Shown here: piece after piece, positions 33,951 through 45,055 of the stretch
Layout of the letters: each line of letters begins with the position of its first letter
Numbering within the stretch: position 1 is the first letter of the stretch
From: Mytilisepta virgata
Lineage: Eukaryota; Mollusca; Bivalvia; Mytilida; Mytilidae
NCBI GenBank assembly: GCA_028015205.1
Contig: CM051519.1
Location: 84,279,539 to 84,343,538, forward strand
Length of the DNA: 64,000 nt
Direction of reading: 5' to 3'
The notes under the pieces: generated by a model
Told to the model about the DNA's origin: nothing
What the model saw: only the letters and a program-made list of their open reading frames with translations
Database searches by the model: none
Program-made: the position numbers and the translations under genes

Positions 33951-34309
33951 AATGTGTACATGCTTGTATTTCATTGCGAATATTTATTGGACGAAGTGCA
34001 TCAAATCGGTATAAAATACTCATTATTACCACCGAGTCGACTACCTCTGCCGGTCACTAGTATTTCAATAATAGCGCAAATCTACTGTTGTAAAAGTGTT
34101 AAGTGTTGTTCATGTAAAGGAGTGTCTCCGTCGTGCATAGAAATGTTCTTAGATGACTCTGGTCATTTATGCATATGAATTTGCTTTTCAATGTTTCGGT
34201 TAATGTTTTGGATTTCAACATTTAAGGCCCGAGTCGTAAGTTGACGAATTCCACACGTGCCGTGGATAAATTGGTATCATATTATAGTTATTTAAATGAA
34301 TAGCTATGG

Positions 34310-34720
34310 TCAGAGGACATTAAGAATCCAAATAAAAAGGACAAATGTACCTAAGGAGCAATAAAAAAAAACCTAATCCATTGGACAGACAAACCCGGGA
34401 AGACAACCACAAGCACAACAAATAAACACAGAAAACTAAAAAACAATGAACACGAACTCCTATAAAAACCAGGAGTGAACCCAGGTGCTCCGGAAGGGTA
34501 AGCAGTTCCTGCTCTGTAAACGGCACCCGTCGTGAAGTTCAACAAAGTCAATCCAGGGGAAGTCACAAATCTTTGGAGGCACATGAAAGGTTACGACAGT
34601 GGGAACAGGTCCAACATCATCTTAGATATTGGAACACTGTAATGGTCAATCAATTCGTGATGACGACCGTAAAATTTCCTAAGTGATGACATCAACTTAT
34701 CTCTGATAAAACCTGAAGAA
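34310..34720 (-). mobile_element. RT-element C-terminus and 3' tail (minus)
   Basis: Same ordered tail as 2960-3545 and 40216-40560: aaggacaaatgtacctaagg, then caacaaataaacacag, then actcctataaaaaccagg, then cgacagtgggaacaggtcca, then cctaagtgatgacatcaact. It faces the plus-strand copy at 35940-36375, forming a large inverted pair. Confidence 0.6.
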
Positions 34721-34721
34721 A

Positions 34722-35935
34722 AAAATAAATGATGATTCAAATTTGTTTTCTAATTATTTTCTGGTCTGATAAATATCGACTTTTATACACTGAGTAAATG
34801 ATGCACCGGAAACAAATCTGAAAGATGATTACTTGAATACCTAAGAATGCAAACAACCATACAATTCTGGGGGTGAGGTATCAAAAATTATAAATAATGG
34901 GTAGGGAAGTCCCTATTGCATACTGAGGTGATTTATTATCTTCATGAAAACTTGAACTTTAAAGTTGTATAAAAAAATCTGAAATGTGAAAAGTAAAACA
35001 TGTAATAGAATATTAACTAATGGGAGGCAACTCTATAAACAGAGAGAAAATCAAACTGTTTTGTGTCGGGTAAAGTAGCAATTTTGGAAGCCGATGAATG
35101 TACCCAGAAACTATGTTTTAAAAACAGAATGATATACCCTTCAAATTCCTGTATTGATAATCCTCTATATCCGCACATATTATCGCTAGACCGGTCTAGG
35201 ATTTTTCATGTAGAGGTCTGTATTGTGTCATTTTTTATGTTGCAGCTGAAATTTTATAAAATTGTCACAAATAAATGTCATTTATAGTGGTGGAAAAGCT
35301 TGAAAATCTTTTATTTAATATATGGTTTTATAGGGGTACATGATGCAACAAACTGGTCAGTCAAAAGCTTGTTGCAGAATAATAGACCTTCAATTCATGG
35401 CATCATATGAAGAAAACTATTGTGTGATCTCTAATTGATCGAATGTGAGTGATTTTAGTGCGTTAAATTTTTAAAGAATAGTTTGCGACAACGAACGACG
35501 GACGTCAAGTGACTGCATATTCCTTTCAATCAAGTGATCTAATCAAAGTACTGAAGTACTGTGTACTCTGTGGCCTCACGATCTGATCGCTGATGAATTA
35601 ATGATAATGATATAAACCTAACTGTATATATGGTACAAACTGTTGACAGGGAGTATGTATCCAATTTTGATAATTCAAATGTTGATGTGAATAATGCAAA
35701 ATTTTCAAATGTTGACTGTTCCCTATAGACTTTAACAACATGTACAGTATAGTGAAGATTCATAGTCACTAGAATCTAACTGAGGGAGCCAAGCCATATA
35801 ATTGCCATGCGAATGCTAATACAACTGCGTACCAAATTCATTGACTGTCTATATGTGGTTCCCCATTAATTGACCTAATCACCAACTATGAACAAATTGA
35901 TGATGTCGTACGAAACAGCACATCTTTATGACTTT
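34722..35935. other. No recognised feature between two inverted RT tails
   Basis: AT-rich DNA with no gene or repeat that I can match. It forms the 1.2-kb spacer of the inverted tail pair. Confidence 0.35.
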
Positions 35936-35939
35936 TCTA

Positions 35940-36375
35940 AGGCAAGGCAACACCTGTAGTGATACAGGGCATGTGTGAGTTACCCTGACTTTCGACAAAG
36001 AGGATTACTGCTGTCACAAAGGCTTCTTAACCAGGGTTTTATTAGGGGTAAGTTGATGTCATCACTAAGGAAATTTTACGGTCGTCATCACTAATTGATT
36101 GACCATTACAGTGTTCCAATGTCTAAGATGATGTTGGACCTGTTCCCACTGTCGTAATATTTCATGTTCTTCCACCGGATTGATTTTGTTGAACTTCACG
36201 ACGGGGGCCGTTTACGGAGCAGGAACTGCTTACCCTTCCGGTGCACCTGGGAGTTCGTGTTGTGTTTATTTGTTGTGCTTGTGGTTGTTCATTTTATCTG
36301 GGGTTTATCTGTCCAATGGCTTACGTTTTTTTATTGCTCCTTAGGTATATTTGTCCTTTTTATAGCACTTTAGAC
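35940..36375 (+). mobile_element. RT-element C-terminus and 3' tail (plus)
   Basis: Begins in the coding end (ggcttcttaaccagggtttt, then aattttacggtcgtcatcac, the KFYGRHH codons). It then carries the tail blocks in plus orientation, ending ccttaggtatatttgtcctt. No intact frame. Confidence 0.6.
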
Positions 36376-36488
36376 TGCAACTAGAACACTTCCTGTTGTG
36401 TTTACAGCTTATGTACTTAATATAGTAAAAGGGTGATATTTTGTGCATAAATATATTAACTATTTAGATAAAATATAGCAAAAGCACA

Positions 36489-36751
36489 GGGGCCTTGGTG
36501 GCCGAGTGGTCTAGGTAGTTCGTCATGACTACTTATGATCATTAGCCTGTCAACGCTGGGGTTGTGAGTTCGAATCTCACCTGTAGCGGGGTGTGTTTGA
36601 CTCCGATCTTAATTGACAAGGATTGCCAATTTTCCTACCGAAGGTCGGTGGTTCTCTCCGGGTACTCCGGCTTCCTCCACCAATAAAAACTGGCCGCCGC
36701 GAAATGGCCAAATGTGCTGAAAACGGCGTTAAACCCCAACTAAACAAACAA
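36489..36751 (+). repeat. tRNA-derived SINE, copy 2 (263 bp, complete, 12-bp target duplication)
   Basis: The head is tRNA-like, with an A box at about 36499-36510 (tggccgagtgg) and a B box at about 36568-36578 (gttcgaatctc). A conserved central block follows (ctctccgggtactccggctt), then a tail of aaacaaacaaa. AGCAAAAGCACA stands at 36477-36488 and again at 36752-36763, a perfect target-site duplication proving insertion by retroposition. The central block suggests membership of one of the broad SINE superfamilies with conserved cores; I cannot say which. Confidence 0.93.
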
Positions 36752-36764
36752 AGCAAAAGCACAA

Positions 36765-39475
36765 GTTTTAACATAGGCATGATAGGTGTAGATTTGCACA
36801 GTATTCTCCCATTTATTTCATATATTTTCATGCAAACAGGGATTTGAATACCATTTTGATTCCAAATATTTTTAATAAAAAAATACACTGCAGTATTCTC
36901 TATCTATTTAATGTTTAAAACCTTAAAAATGTAGTTATTTCAGTGAAAGTAAATATTTGGCATATGTATTGATACATGTATGTTTTTCTTCATAGTTTTA
37001 GACATGGGATATTTGTACATGTATAGCAATACCCAACACTTCTGTAATAATAGCTGCAAACGACATAATTCTGTCAAGTATCATCTCGGGGGATGCATCC
37101 TCATTGTCGAGGATCGTCTCGGGCGTAGCATCCCCATTGTTCCACATTTGTATCCTGCTTGTCTTGATATCTATTACACATTCCTCCAACAAGAAATTCA
37201 GTGTGAATTTGCCATCTTGTTCATAATCTATTAATTGGCAGATGTGTGTTTTCTCTGGAGGGGATGTCTCAATCTATAAGTAAAGATATGTATATAGTTT
37301 CTCAACTAGAAGTATCCCTGGTGAAATTAAGATAAAATATGGTCAATTTATGTTCGCCTAATTATATAGCCATGATTAAGCTTATACACATGTACATGTA
37401 CCCGGGTAACCTAATTATTGCTTTCAAATTGCTGATACTCATTATACTCTAATATATAGCACTTCTCATTGATATATACATGTAGTGTAGAATCAATACA
37501 ATATATCAAGGTTAAAACTCTGTGTAAAATTATCAAGGCTCAATATTACTCTAACATTGCATAGCACTGATCATCTCAGACAGAAGCCCAAGTAAGGTTT
37601 GTCTCGATATAGTTTAGCATGCTCATTATATAAAATTATTACTCTAATATAAGGCTCACGTTTGCTCAAAATATATCACCTATCATCTTCTCAAACATAT
37701 GTGCTCATTTAGTTGGGCTTGATGTGCTCAAGTAATACATTATTATTGCCCTACATTATAAAGTTAGTTCTTATAAAGCACTGATCAAGTATACCCATGC
37801 TGAATTCAGGTCCTCTCCCAATATATATATATTTACATGTATTCCAGAATATTAATATTTAAGTACGATAAATTTAACTTGCATGTATAGAAAAAATATT
37901 TCTGGACTGTTACATATGTAGGAAACTGATCGGTGAGTATAACCAGTGTTACCATATATATGCTGCATCTGCTCACACAGACATTATTTGTGCATTATGG
38001 ACCGATTTTATAACTGAAGATATTTTAAGAAATTAGTAAATGGTCAGGTATGGTACATCACGATTACATATGTATTAATCTCAAATAACAGTGTGATAAT
38101 GTTACAGCCCTTTTCTGATTAAAACTGCATTATATTCGCTCATGGAAATCATTTACAATTAACATGGTTTAGAAATCTCAAAGGGAGGAGACGGTTATTA
38201 ACTTTAACCCAAATGACCTACTTATCAGCTGATTTCCAAGATGGCGACAGGGGACACTGAAAGAAAAATTGTACCCAATTCAATAATTACTGCTCTCGTT
38301 CGACAATATCTCGTTAATATATATTATATTAAACTATGATTAATGCTAAAACGATTAAATTTTATCTAGTATAATATATTTACCTTTGTTGTGTTAAAAT
38401 AGTTACGGATCACCTCTCAGTTCCTCTTCGTCTAACCTTTGACTGCTGAAGCACCAATTCAGGAATCCATCCGCGTTTATTAATATAGATTATTCTCGGT
38501 ACAAAACATGTTAATAAAAACATGTTATAATAAATATATTCATGAAATTGTTTTGATACCAAGATTTAAATATACGAGTTGATAAAGAAATCTATGTTGC
38601 ACTAGATAATGTAAGCGTATTCACACAATAAAAAATGAGTAATTGCGTGTTAAAAACAACCCAGCGCACGACCTGAATAGACTGTTTTTTCTCGCTTCGA
38701 AGTGAGCCAACCTAGTTTTTTGCGGAAGTTGGTCAGCTTGCCGGTTTAAGATCCGGGGTGATAGCTATACTATGGATATCCATCCTGTAAAAGGCAATCT
38801 AAACAATAACACAAAGACAATATAAATGAGTTGTAATCAAATAGTGCACTTCCTAAGTTTCTTCTCTACATATTATACCATTAGAAAAAAAATAAGGCAA
38901 AATATACTGCATGCAGATTCTTTAATACTTTGAACACAAAAACCATGAAACGTTTAAAGAAAAAGAATATCGGGAATATCTTACTAAACTAGTTAGATTT
39001 ACAGAAAGCAATACTTTTGTAGAATATACATAATTCAAATTCTAACTGTTCATTCGCAGAAAATATAAATGACGAAAGCAATAAAGTTCCAATTCCAATG
39101 TATGTTTTATACCTGAGTTACGTCGATAATTGTTTAAATTATAATAAGCAAATCAACTTACAGTAGTTAGGAAATCTGCCTATTTTCCTAAGGTGACCCC
39201 TTATTGAAAAAAAGATGAGCACGAAAATTGATAGTCCCTTTTCTTATATAATGCTCGTTTAAATTTTTTCAACTTTTTTTACCTCCAAATACAAGACACT
39301 AAAAATCGAAGAACCCTAACAAACATCAAAATGTTGATTAATAATCCGTTTTACTGTGTTTTCACCTTCCTGGATCCCAGATATAATTATTACAAAGCCT
39401 GTCGAATTTCTTTTTGTGTCCTAATGACATATGCATGTACGCTGTGTGTGTGCGATTTTTTAATTACCTGCTTAG
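36765..39475. other. No confident gene; possible promoter/first exon near 38230
   Basis: No repeats shared with the rest of the window. At 38226-38240 ccaagatggcgacagg matches a YY1-type promoter motif that overlaps an ATG. That ATG opens MATGDTERKIVPNSIITALV before running into AT-rich DNA. On the minus strand near 37075-37140 a short two-unit repeat would encode GDATPETILDNEDASPEMIL. Neither is supported by a following exon. Confidence 0.3.

Positions 39476-39477
<2 letters not shown>

Positions 39478-39535
<58 letters not shown>
39478..39535. repeat. (TA)n microsatellite
   Basis: About 28 uninterrupted TA dinucleotides. The two overlapping open frames through it (YIYIYI runs) are artefacts. 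Confidence 0.97.
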
Positions 39536-39540
<5 letters not shown>

Positions 39541-40048
39541 GGTTAAGGTTAAATGCAGAACTGGATAGTATCTTGACAAGGCACGAAGGAATTGTGTTAT
39601 CTCGATTTCAACGTTTCATTTGAATGTCTGCGTAAGTATACATACATGCTTACTAATATAGACATTTCTTTTGTAAGTGAATCCGTACTTCAGTAAGTCC
39701 AAAATTAGACAACTGGCAAACAAACGCCACAAGTATACATGTATAACTAAAAGATTGAAAAACGTATAATAAACTAAATAAAACTTGAACAAAAAAGCAC
39801 AGAAAGTAAAGCACTAGCAATGTGAACTGTCATTGAAAACCGGAAGGGTAAGCATGTCCTGCTCCGATAACGGCACCCCCCCCCCCCCACATTGCCAATG
39901 AGTAGCAGCCAAGTGAACAGTCTGGTAAGCTTCCAATTCCGGGGGGGGGGGGGGGTAGGGCATGAAATCTAACTGAAGATATCTAGTCTCATATACGCGA
40001 GATAGAAACTTCGTATGGGCCAATCAATTCGTGATGACGACCGTAAAA

Positions 40049-41244
40049 TATGGAAGCCGTTTTACTATTTATTCTAACTTCAAGATATCTTATTTAATAT
40101 ATAAGATATCTTATATAATCTAGTTTTTATAAGATATCGTAAATACTTTATAAGATATCTTCTAACGTTTATAAGATATCTTATAAAGTATATATGATAT
40201 ATCTTATAAAGTTTATAAAAAGGACAAATATACCTAAGGAGCAATCAAAAAACGTAATCCATTGGACAGACAAACCCGGGAAGACAAATAAACAACCACA
40301 AGCACAACAAATAAACACAGAAAACTAAAAAACAATGAACAACACGAACTCCTATAAAAACCAGTAGTGACCTCAGGTGTTCCGGAAGGGTAAGCATTTC
40401 CTGCTTAACCTTTACAGCACCCGTCGTGAAGTTCAACAAAGTCAATCCGGGGGAAGTCTCAAATCGGTGGAGGCACATGAAAGGTTACGACAGTGGGAAC
40501 AGGTCCAATCCATTCGTGATCACGATCGTAAAATTTCCTAAGTGATGACATCAACTTATCCCTGATAAAACCCTGGTTAAGAAGCTTAAAGAAACAGTAG
40601 GAAAGTTGAAGTCATCACGTTTGTCATAAAGGTTTGTCTTCAAACGTCCCTCAGAGTCTATTTCAAGAAACAAATCCAAATATGAAGCGGACTTTGGTGT
40701 ATCTGTAGTATCCTTAATTTCAACCTCAATGGGGTAGATAAGATGTAGAACGTCTTGGAATTTGTCGTTATTTAACGACAATACATCATCTATATAACGA
40801 AAAGTGAAATTAAAAGATTGGGCTAGTTTCTTTTTGTTTTCACGTAGTAACCCTTGAATGAAGTCCGCTTCATATGAGTACATAAACAGATCGGCGAGGG
40901 AGGAGCACAGTTGGTTCCCGTTGGAATGCCGATTGTTTGTTGAAAAATTAGACCGCCAAATTCAACGAATATGTTGTCTATGAGAAAATCTAACATGTTT
41001 GTAATTTCATCTTCAGGATACTTTTTGTCAGAATCAGAGTGGTTCTTCACGAAATAAGCCTTTTCCCTAGCTAGAACAAGAAATTTATATACTTTATAAG
41101 ATATCTTATATATTATATGAGATATCTTATATACTTTATAAAATATCTTCTAAAGTTTATAAGATATCTCATAAAGTATATAAGATAGCTTATAAACTAT
41201 TAGATATCTTGAAGTTAGAATAAATAGTAAAACGGCTTGCCATA
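40049..41244. mobile_element. GATATC palindrome element, copy 3 (both termini; carries an RT relic)
   Basis: Left terminus TATGGAAGCCGTTTTACTAT and right terminus AGTAAAACGGCTTGCCATA are inverted, with one base missing on the left. GTAAAA stands at 40043-40048 and again at 41245-41250, a perfect 6-bp target duplication. The palindrome array occupies 40078-40215 and 41085-41215; the middle is an RT relic (40216-41088). The element sits inside another RT relic. Confidence 0.88.
40216..41088 (-). pseudogene. Penelope-like RT relic nested inside GATATC element copy 3
   Basis: The minus strand reads LIDNIFVEFGGLIFQQTIGI, then GTNCAP, then (other frame) MYSYEADFIQGLL, then FRYIDDVLSLNNDKF (YIDD catalytic box), then YLDLFLEIDSEGRLKTNLYD. 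It then jumps across a deletion to the KLLNQGF segment and the 3' tail (40560-40216). There is a frameshift near 40850-40885 and an internal deletion near 40587. This copy shows the catalytic box of the family most clearly. Confidence 0.75.
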
Positions 41245-41694
41245 GTAAAACGTTTGGGGTGATGACTGAACATAAAAATTTATGTGACAGCAATCTCGCC
41301 CTGCCGAGAAAGTCGCCGTATAAATCACATGCACAGCAGTAACGAATCAACTGTGAAATGAACACGCTATAGGCTGCATGGTATGTTACTGCTAAGAAAG
41401 TGGAAGTTTACAATCGGGAAATTGAAATCATCACGTTTGGCATACAGTTTTGATTTCAATAGCCCATTAATATCTATGTACAAGTACAAATCTAGGTTGG
41501 TGTGTATGTGGTCCCTATAATTTCAAGTTCACTGGGAGATATGAGATGTAAGTAATCCTTAAAGTAGGGATTATTAAGTGACAAAACATTATATATGTAG
41601 CGGAAACCGAAATTAAAGGACTGGGCTAGTTTCTTTTCTTTCCGCTTCAGTATCCCCGGCCTCAAAAAATTTAGCTTCATATTAAAACAAGAAT

Positions 41695-43385
41695 ACTTTT
41701 TGACAATGTAAACCTTTTTTATTGGTTTTTTAATTATTTTCTTATATATATAATGTACTTATATACAATATAATTATTTGAAATCATTATTCTAAAAGCC
41801 CTTTTTGATAAAAATTCTTTGTAAAGGAATTTTCCCATAGTGTCCTGTCTAAAACTAAGTTCATTTGACACAGTTCTGATCTTTGCTGCTAAGTTTGGTT
41901 TCAACTTGTTCGATGTTTTTATAAAAGGAAAAAAAGTAGCACGTCTATTTTCAAAGCAACATTTTGAATTCCGATTTTTTTTCTCAAATCGGACCCAAAG
42001 CGGAACTAACTGTTTTTAATCATATTTCTTTTTCCTTCTTTTTTCTCTCAGTCTAATTCGATATTTTATATTTCCCCGCAGGTGTATCTGTCTAACATTA
42101 ACGCTTTTAATTTTCCTTCAATAAAAAGTTCAGCCGAGCTTAACCCGTTTGCCAGCCATAACAAATTGTTCTGTATTGAGATGAATCCTATGTATACAAA
42201 TAGTTCCAGTTCGTAGGCATTTTTTATTTGGGAAGGGGGGGGGTATGAGTTGGGACCTACATACGCTTCGGCAGTGTTTGATACGAAAGAATATTTTTAC
42301 CACCACTGTATGGATACCTCTGTTGATGCTATCATCTGCTAAAGAAAGGACTTAGTATTTCTTCTTGTGTCGATTGCAAGAATTATAACCTACATGCCTC
42401 TCTATTTACTATTAAGAGATAAATTTTCCTGCAAACAATTGTTTCACACTATAAGCTACACAATACCTTTTCTTTGCAATGCAAACTTTATCCTGTTTGC
42501 ATTCGGTTCTTTAAAGCCTATTATGTCGGGAAATTGCAGCATTTGTCTTGAATTCATCCGATGACTCTGACTGCATGTCTCTTCTCTCTTTATAACTTAT
42601 CTCGAGAGCACTGGGGTGAGTATTTAACCTTAGCGTTAATTTAAAAACAATTCGCACTTGTAGCATTCTACCTGTAATCTTAGCGGTGGGAGGAGTTCTT
42701 CTTTGTACTCCTTTGATTCTTTGAAGCAGTAATATTTATTTATGGTCGTTTTCTTTTGTAAACTTTTCACTAGTCAAATAATGGTTCACATAAGTGCAGG
42801 TGAAAATATCATAAAGACAAAGATTGAGACAACAGACAAACGAACAAATCATGGCGCCCAAAATGAGCTGAATAATTACAATCTTAATTTTCAAACATTA
42901 TATAAAAATAAAATAAAAATAGATTAAACAAAGTATAACATGAATAGTTTTGATTTAATTGATTAAAGTAAATGAAATAAGTAATTTGTAATATAAAAAT
43001 ATGTACATGTGTATGACCCATTGTTTGTTACTCTGGACCACTTACTGGACAGCACACCTCTATGTATTATTGAAAGCTGGACACGATAGCTATGCCCAGT
43101 CTCCCCACATCCTTGTTGTTTTACTTTTGTATTCGTATGAATTTTACTCAAATCAAATTTCAGTCTAATTTTTTTCCCTCTATTTCTGCTCTGAAAAAGC
43201 CGCGAATATAACTGAAGTTTTGTTATCAATAACTATGAGCTCCAATTTTTGAACATCAAAATTATAAAACCTTACAGCATATTTACAGACAGTGCATCAA
43301 AATACTGTATTGCAATCAAAATGCATACAGTAATAAATTAAAGACATGTTGACATGTTCATGAAACATGGTAAATCTTTACTGGA
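41695..43385. other. No recognised feature
   Basis: No gene or repeat that I recognise, except that 42768-42820 (cactagtcaaataatggttc...) has a diverged second copy at 44825-44876. Confidence 0.4.
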
Positions 43386-43392
43386 TAAAGCG

Positions 43393-44782
43393 CATAGCAA
43401 GCCGTTTTTATATTTATTCCATTTTCAAGATATCTTTATAAAGTTTAATAAGATATCTTATAAAATAAATGATATATCTTATAATCTAATTGAGATATCT
43501 GATTCATTAAACAAGATATCTTATATATTAAATAAAATATCTTATTAAACTGTTTATAAAGATATCTTATTTAATATACAAGATATTTTGGTTATAAGAT
43601 ATCTTATTTTTTTTATAATATATCTTATTAAGTTAAAAAGATATCTTGATTTTTTTTAAAATATATCTTATAAAGTAATTAAGATATCTTATATACATTT
43701 AAAGATATCTTTAAAAAGATATATGATATCTTATATATTAAACACGATATCTTTATAAACAGTTTGATAAGATATTGTTTTAATTAATTTTAAGATATTT
43801 AAGTTAGTTTATAAGATATCTTATTAAACTTTATTTATTCAATTTTTTAAAGTTATCTTTTAAAGTAATTAATATATCTTTTGAACTAAATAAAATATAT
43901 TATAACCTCAATAATATAGCTTATATATTAAATATGATATCTTAATAAACAGCTTAATACGATATCTTATTTGATATATAAGATGTCTTATTTAATATAT
44001 AAGATATATTATTTAATTAATAAGATATCTCATTCAGTTTATAATTATAAGATATCTTATTTAACTTTATTTATATAATTAAAAGATAAAGTATATTAGA
44101 TATCTTGTAATGTTTATGAGATATCTTATTTAATTTGAAGTTAATAAGATAGATTATTTAATTATTAAGATATCTCAATTAGTTTATAAGATATCTCATT
44201 TAGTTTATAAGATATCTTATATCTTTTTAAAGATATCTTCTAAACAAAACCTTTATGAGGTATCGTGTATAGTGTATAGGATATCTCATTTAGTTATAAG
44301 ATATCTTATTAAACTTTATTTATTCAATTTCAAGATAAATTTAATAAGACATCTTATAAAGTATATACGATATCTTGTAATGTTTATGAGATATCTTATT
44401 TAAGTTGAAGTTAATAAGATATTTTATTCAATTATTAAGATATCTCAATTAGTTTATAAGATATCTCATTTACTTTATATGATATTTTATATCTTTTTAA
44501 AGATATATCTTTACAGCAAATACTTAATGAGATGTCTTGTATAGTTTATAAGATATCTTTTAAAGGGGTCAAGATATCTTTTCAACTAAATAAGATATCT
44601 TATATATTTAATAAGATATCTTTATAAACAGTTTATTCTGATATCTTATTTAATATATTATATTTAATTTATAAGATATCTCAATTAATTTATAAAGTAT
44701 CTCATTTAGTTTATAAGCTATCTTATTAAACTTTATAAAGATGTCTTGAAAGCGGAATAAATATTTGAAACGACTTGCCATA
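43393..44782. mobile_element. GATATC palindrome element, copy 4 (1390 bp, largest)
   Basis: Left terminus CATAGCAAGCCGTTTTTATA and right terminus GAAACGACTTGCCATA. Flanks are AAAGCG at 43387-43392 and AAAGCA at 44783-44788 (5 of 6). The 1.3-kb core is dozens of AAGATATCTT palindromes joined by AT spacers such as tatatattaaa and ttagtttata. Blocks recur within it: gatatctcaattagtttata occurs around 44170 and 44440, each after attaaga. Confidence 0.85.
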
Positions 44783-45055
44783 AAAGCAAAGTCGAATACA
44801 ATGACATTAATATACAGAACTTGTCACTAGTCAAATAATGGTTTATAAGTACAGGTGAACATATCATAAAAACCTAAATAAGATATCTTATATATTTAAT
44901 AAGATATCTTTATGAACAGTTTAATAAGATATCTTATTTAATATATAAGATATCTTATAAAACTTTTATAAAGATATCTTGAAAGTGGAATAAATATAAA
45001 AAACGGCTTGCCATAAAAGCACAGTCGAATACAATGACATTAATATACAAAGATT
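44783..45055. repeat. Collapsed tandem duplicate of the element and its flanks
   Basis: 44825-44876 repeats 42768-42820. 44878-45015 is a short GATATC core with the right terminus AAAACGGCTTGCCATA. 45016-45052 repeats 44783-44819 (gtcgaatacaatgacattaa). The order is that of the whole region 42768-44820, shrunken, so this is best read as a tandem duplicate whose middle has been deleted. Confidence 0.75.

Larger units (their letters stand above)
39680..41690 (-). mobile_element. RT-element relic interrupted by a GATATC element
   Basis: Minus-strand relic. Its tail and coding end lie at 39680-40048 (blocks aacaaacgccacaagtatac, cggaagggtaagcatgtcct, caattcgtgatgacgaccg). The coding body resumes at 41245-41690, where the minus strand reads FISQLIRYCCACDLYGDFLG and, further on, LAQSFNFGFRYI followed by YNVLSLNN. 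The two parts are separated by 40049-41244. C13 at 39876-39888 and G15 at 39941-39955 are a homopolymer pair inside the tail. Confidence 0.65.

Noticed and set aside
36489..36580. Functional tRNA gene
   Set aside because: A and B boxes are present but the fold is not a clean tRNA, a central SINE block and tail follow, and a target duplication encloses the whole.
39331..39623. Open frames with YIYIYI runs
   Set aside because: They cross the (TA)n microsatellite in two frames at once.
43393..44782. CRISPR array or centromeric satellite
   Set aside because: Units are palindromic and irregular with no conserved spacer length; defined TIRs and target duplications indicate a transposable element, and the host is a eukaryote.
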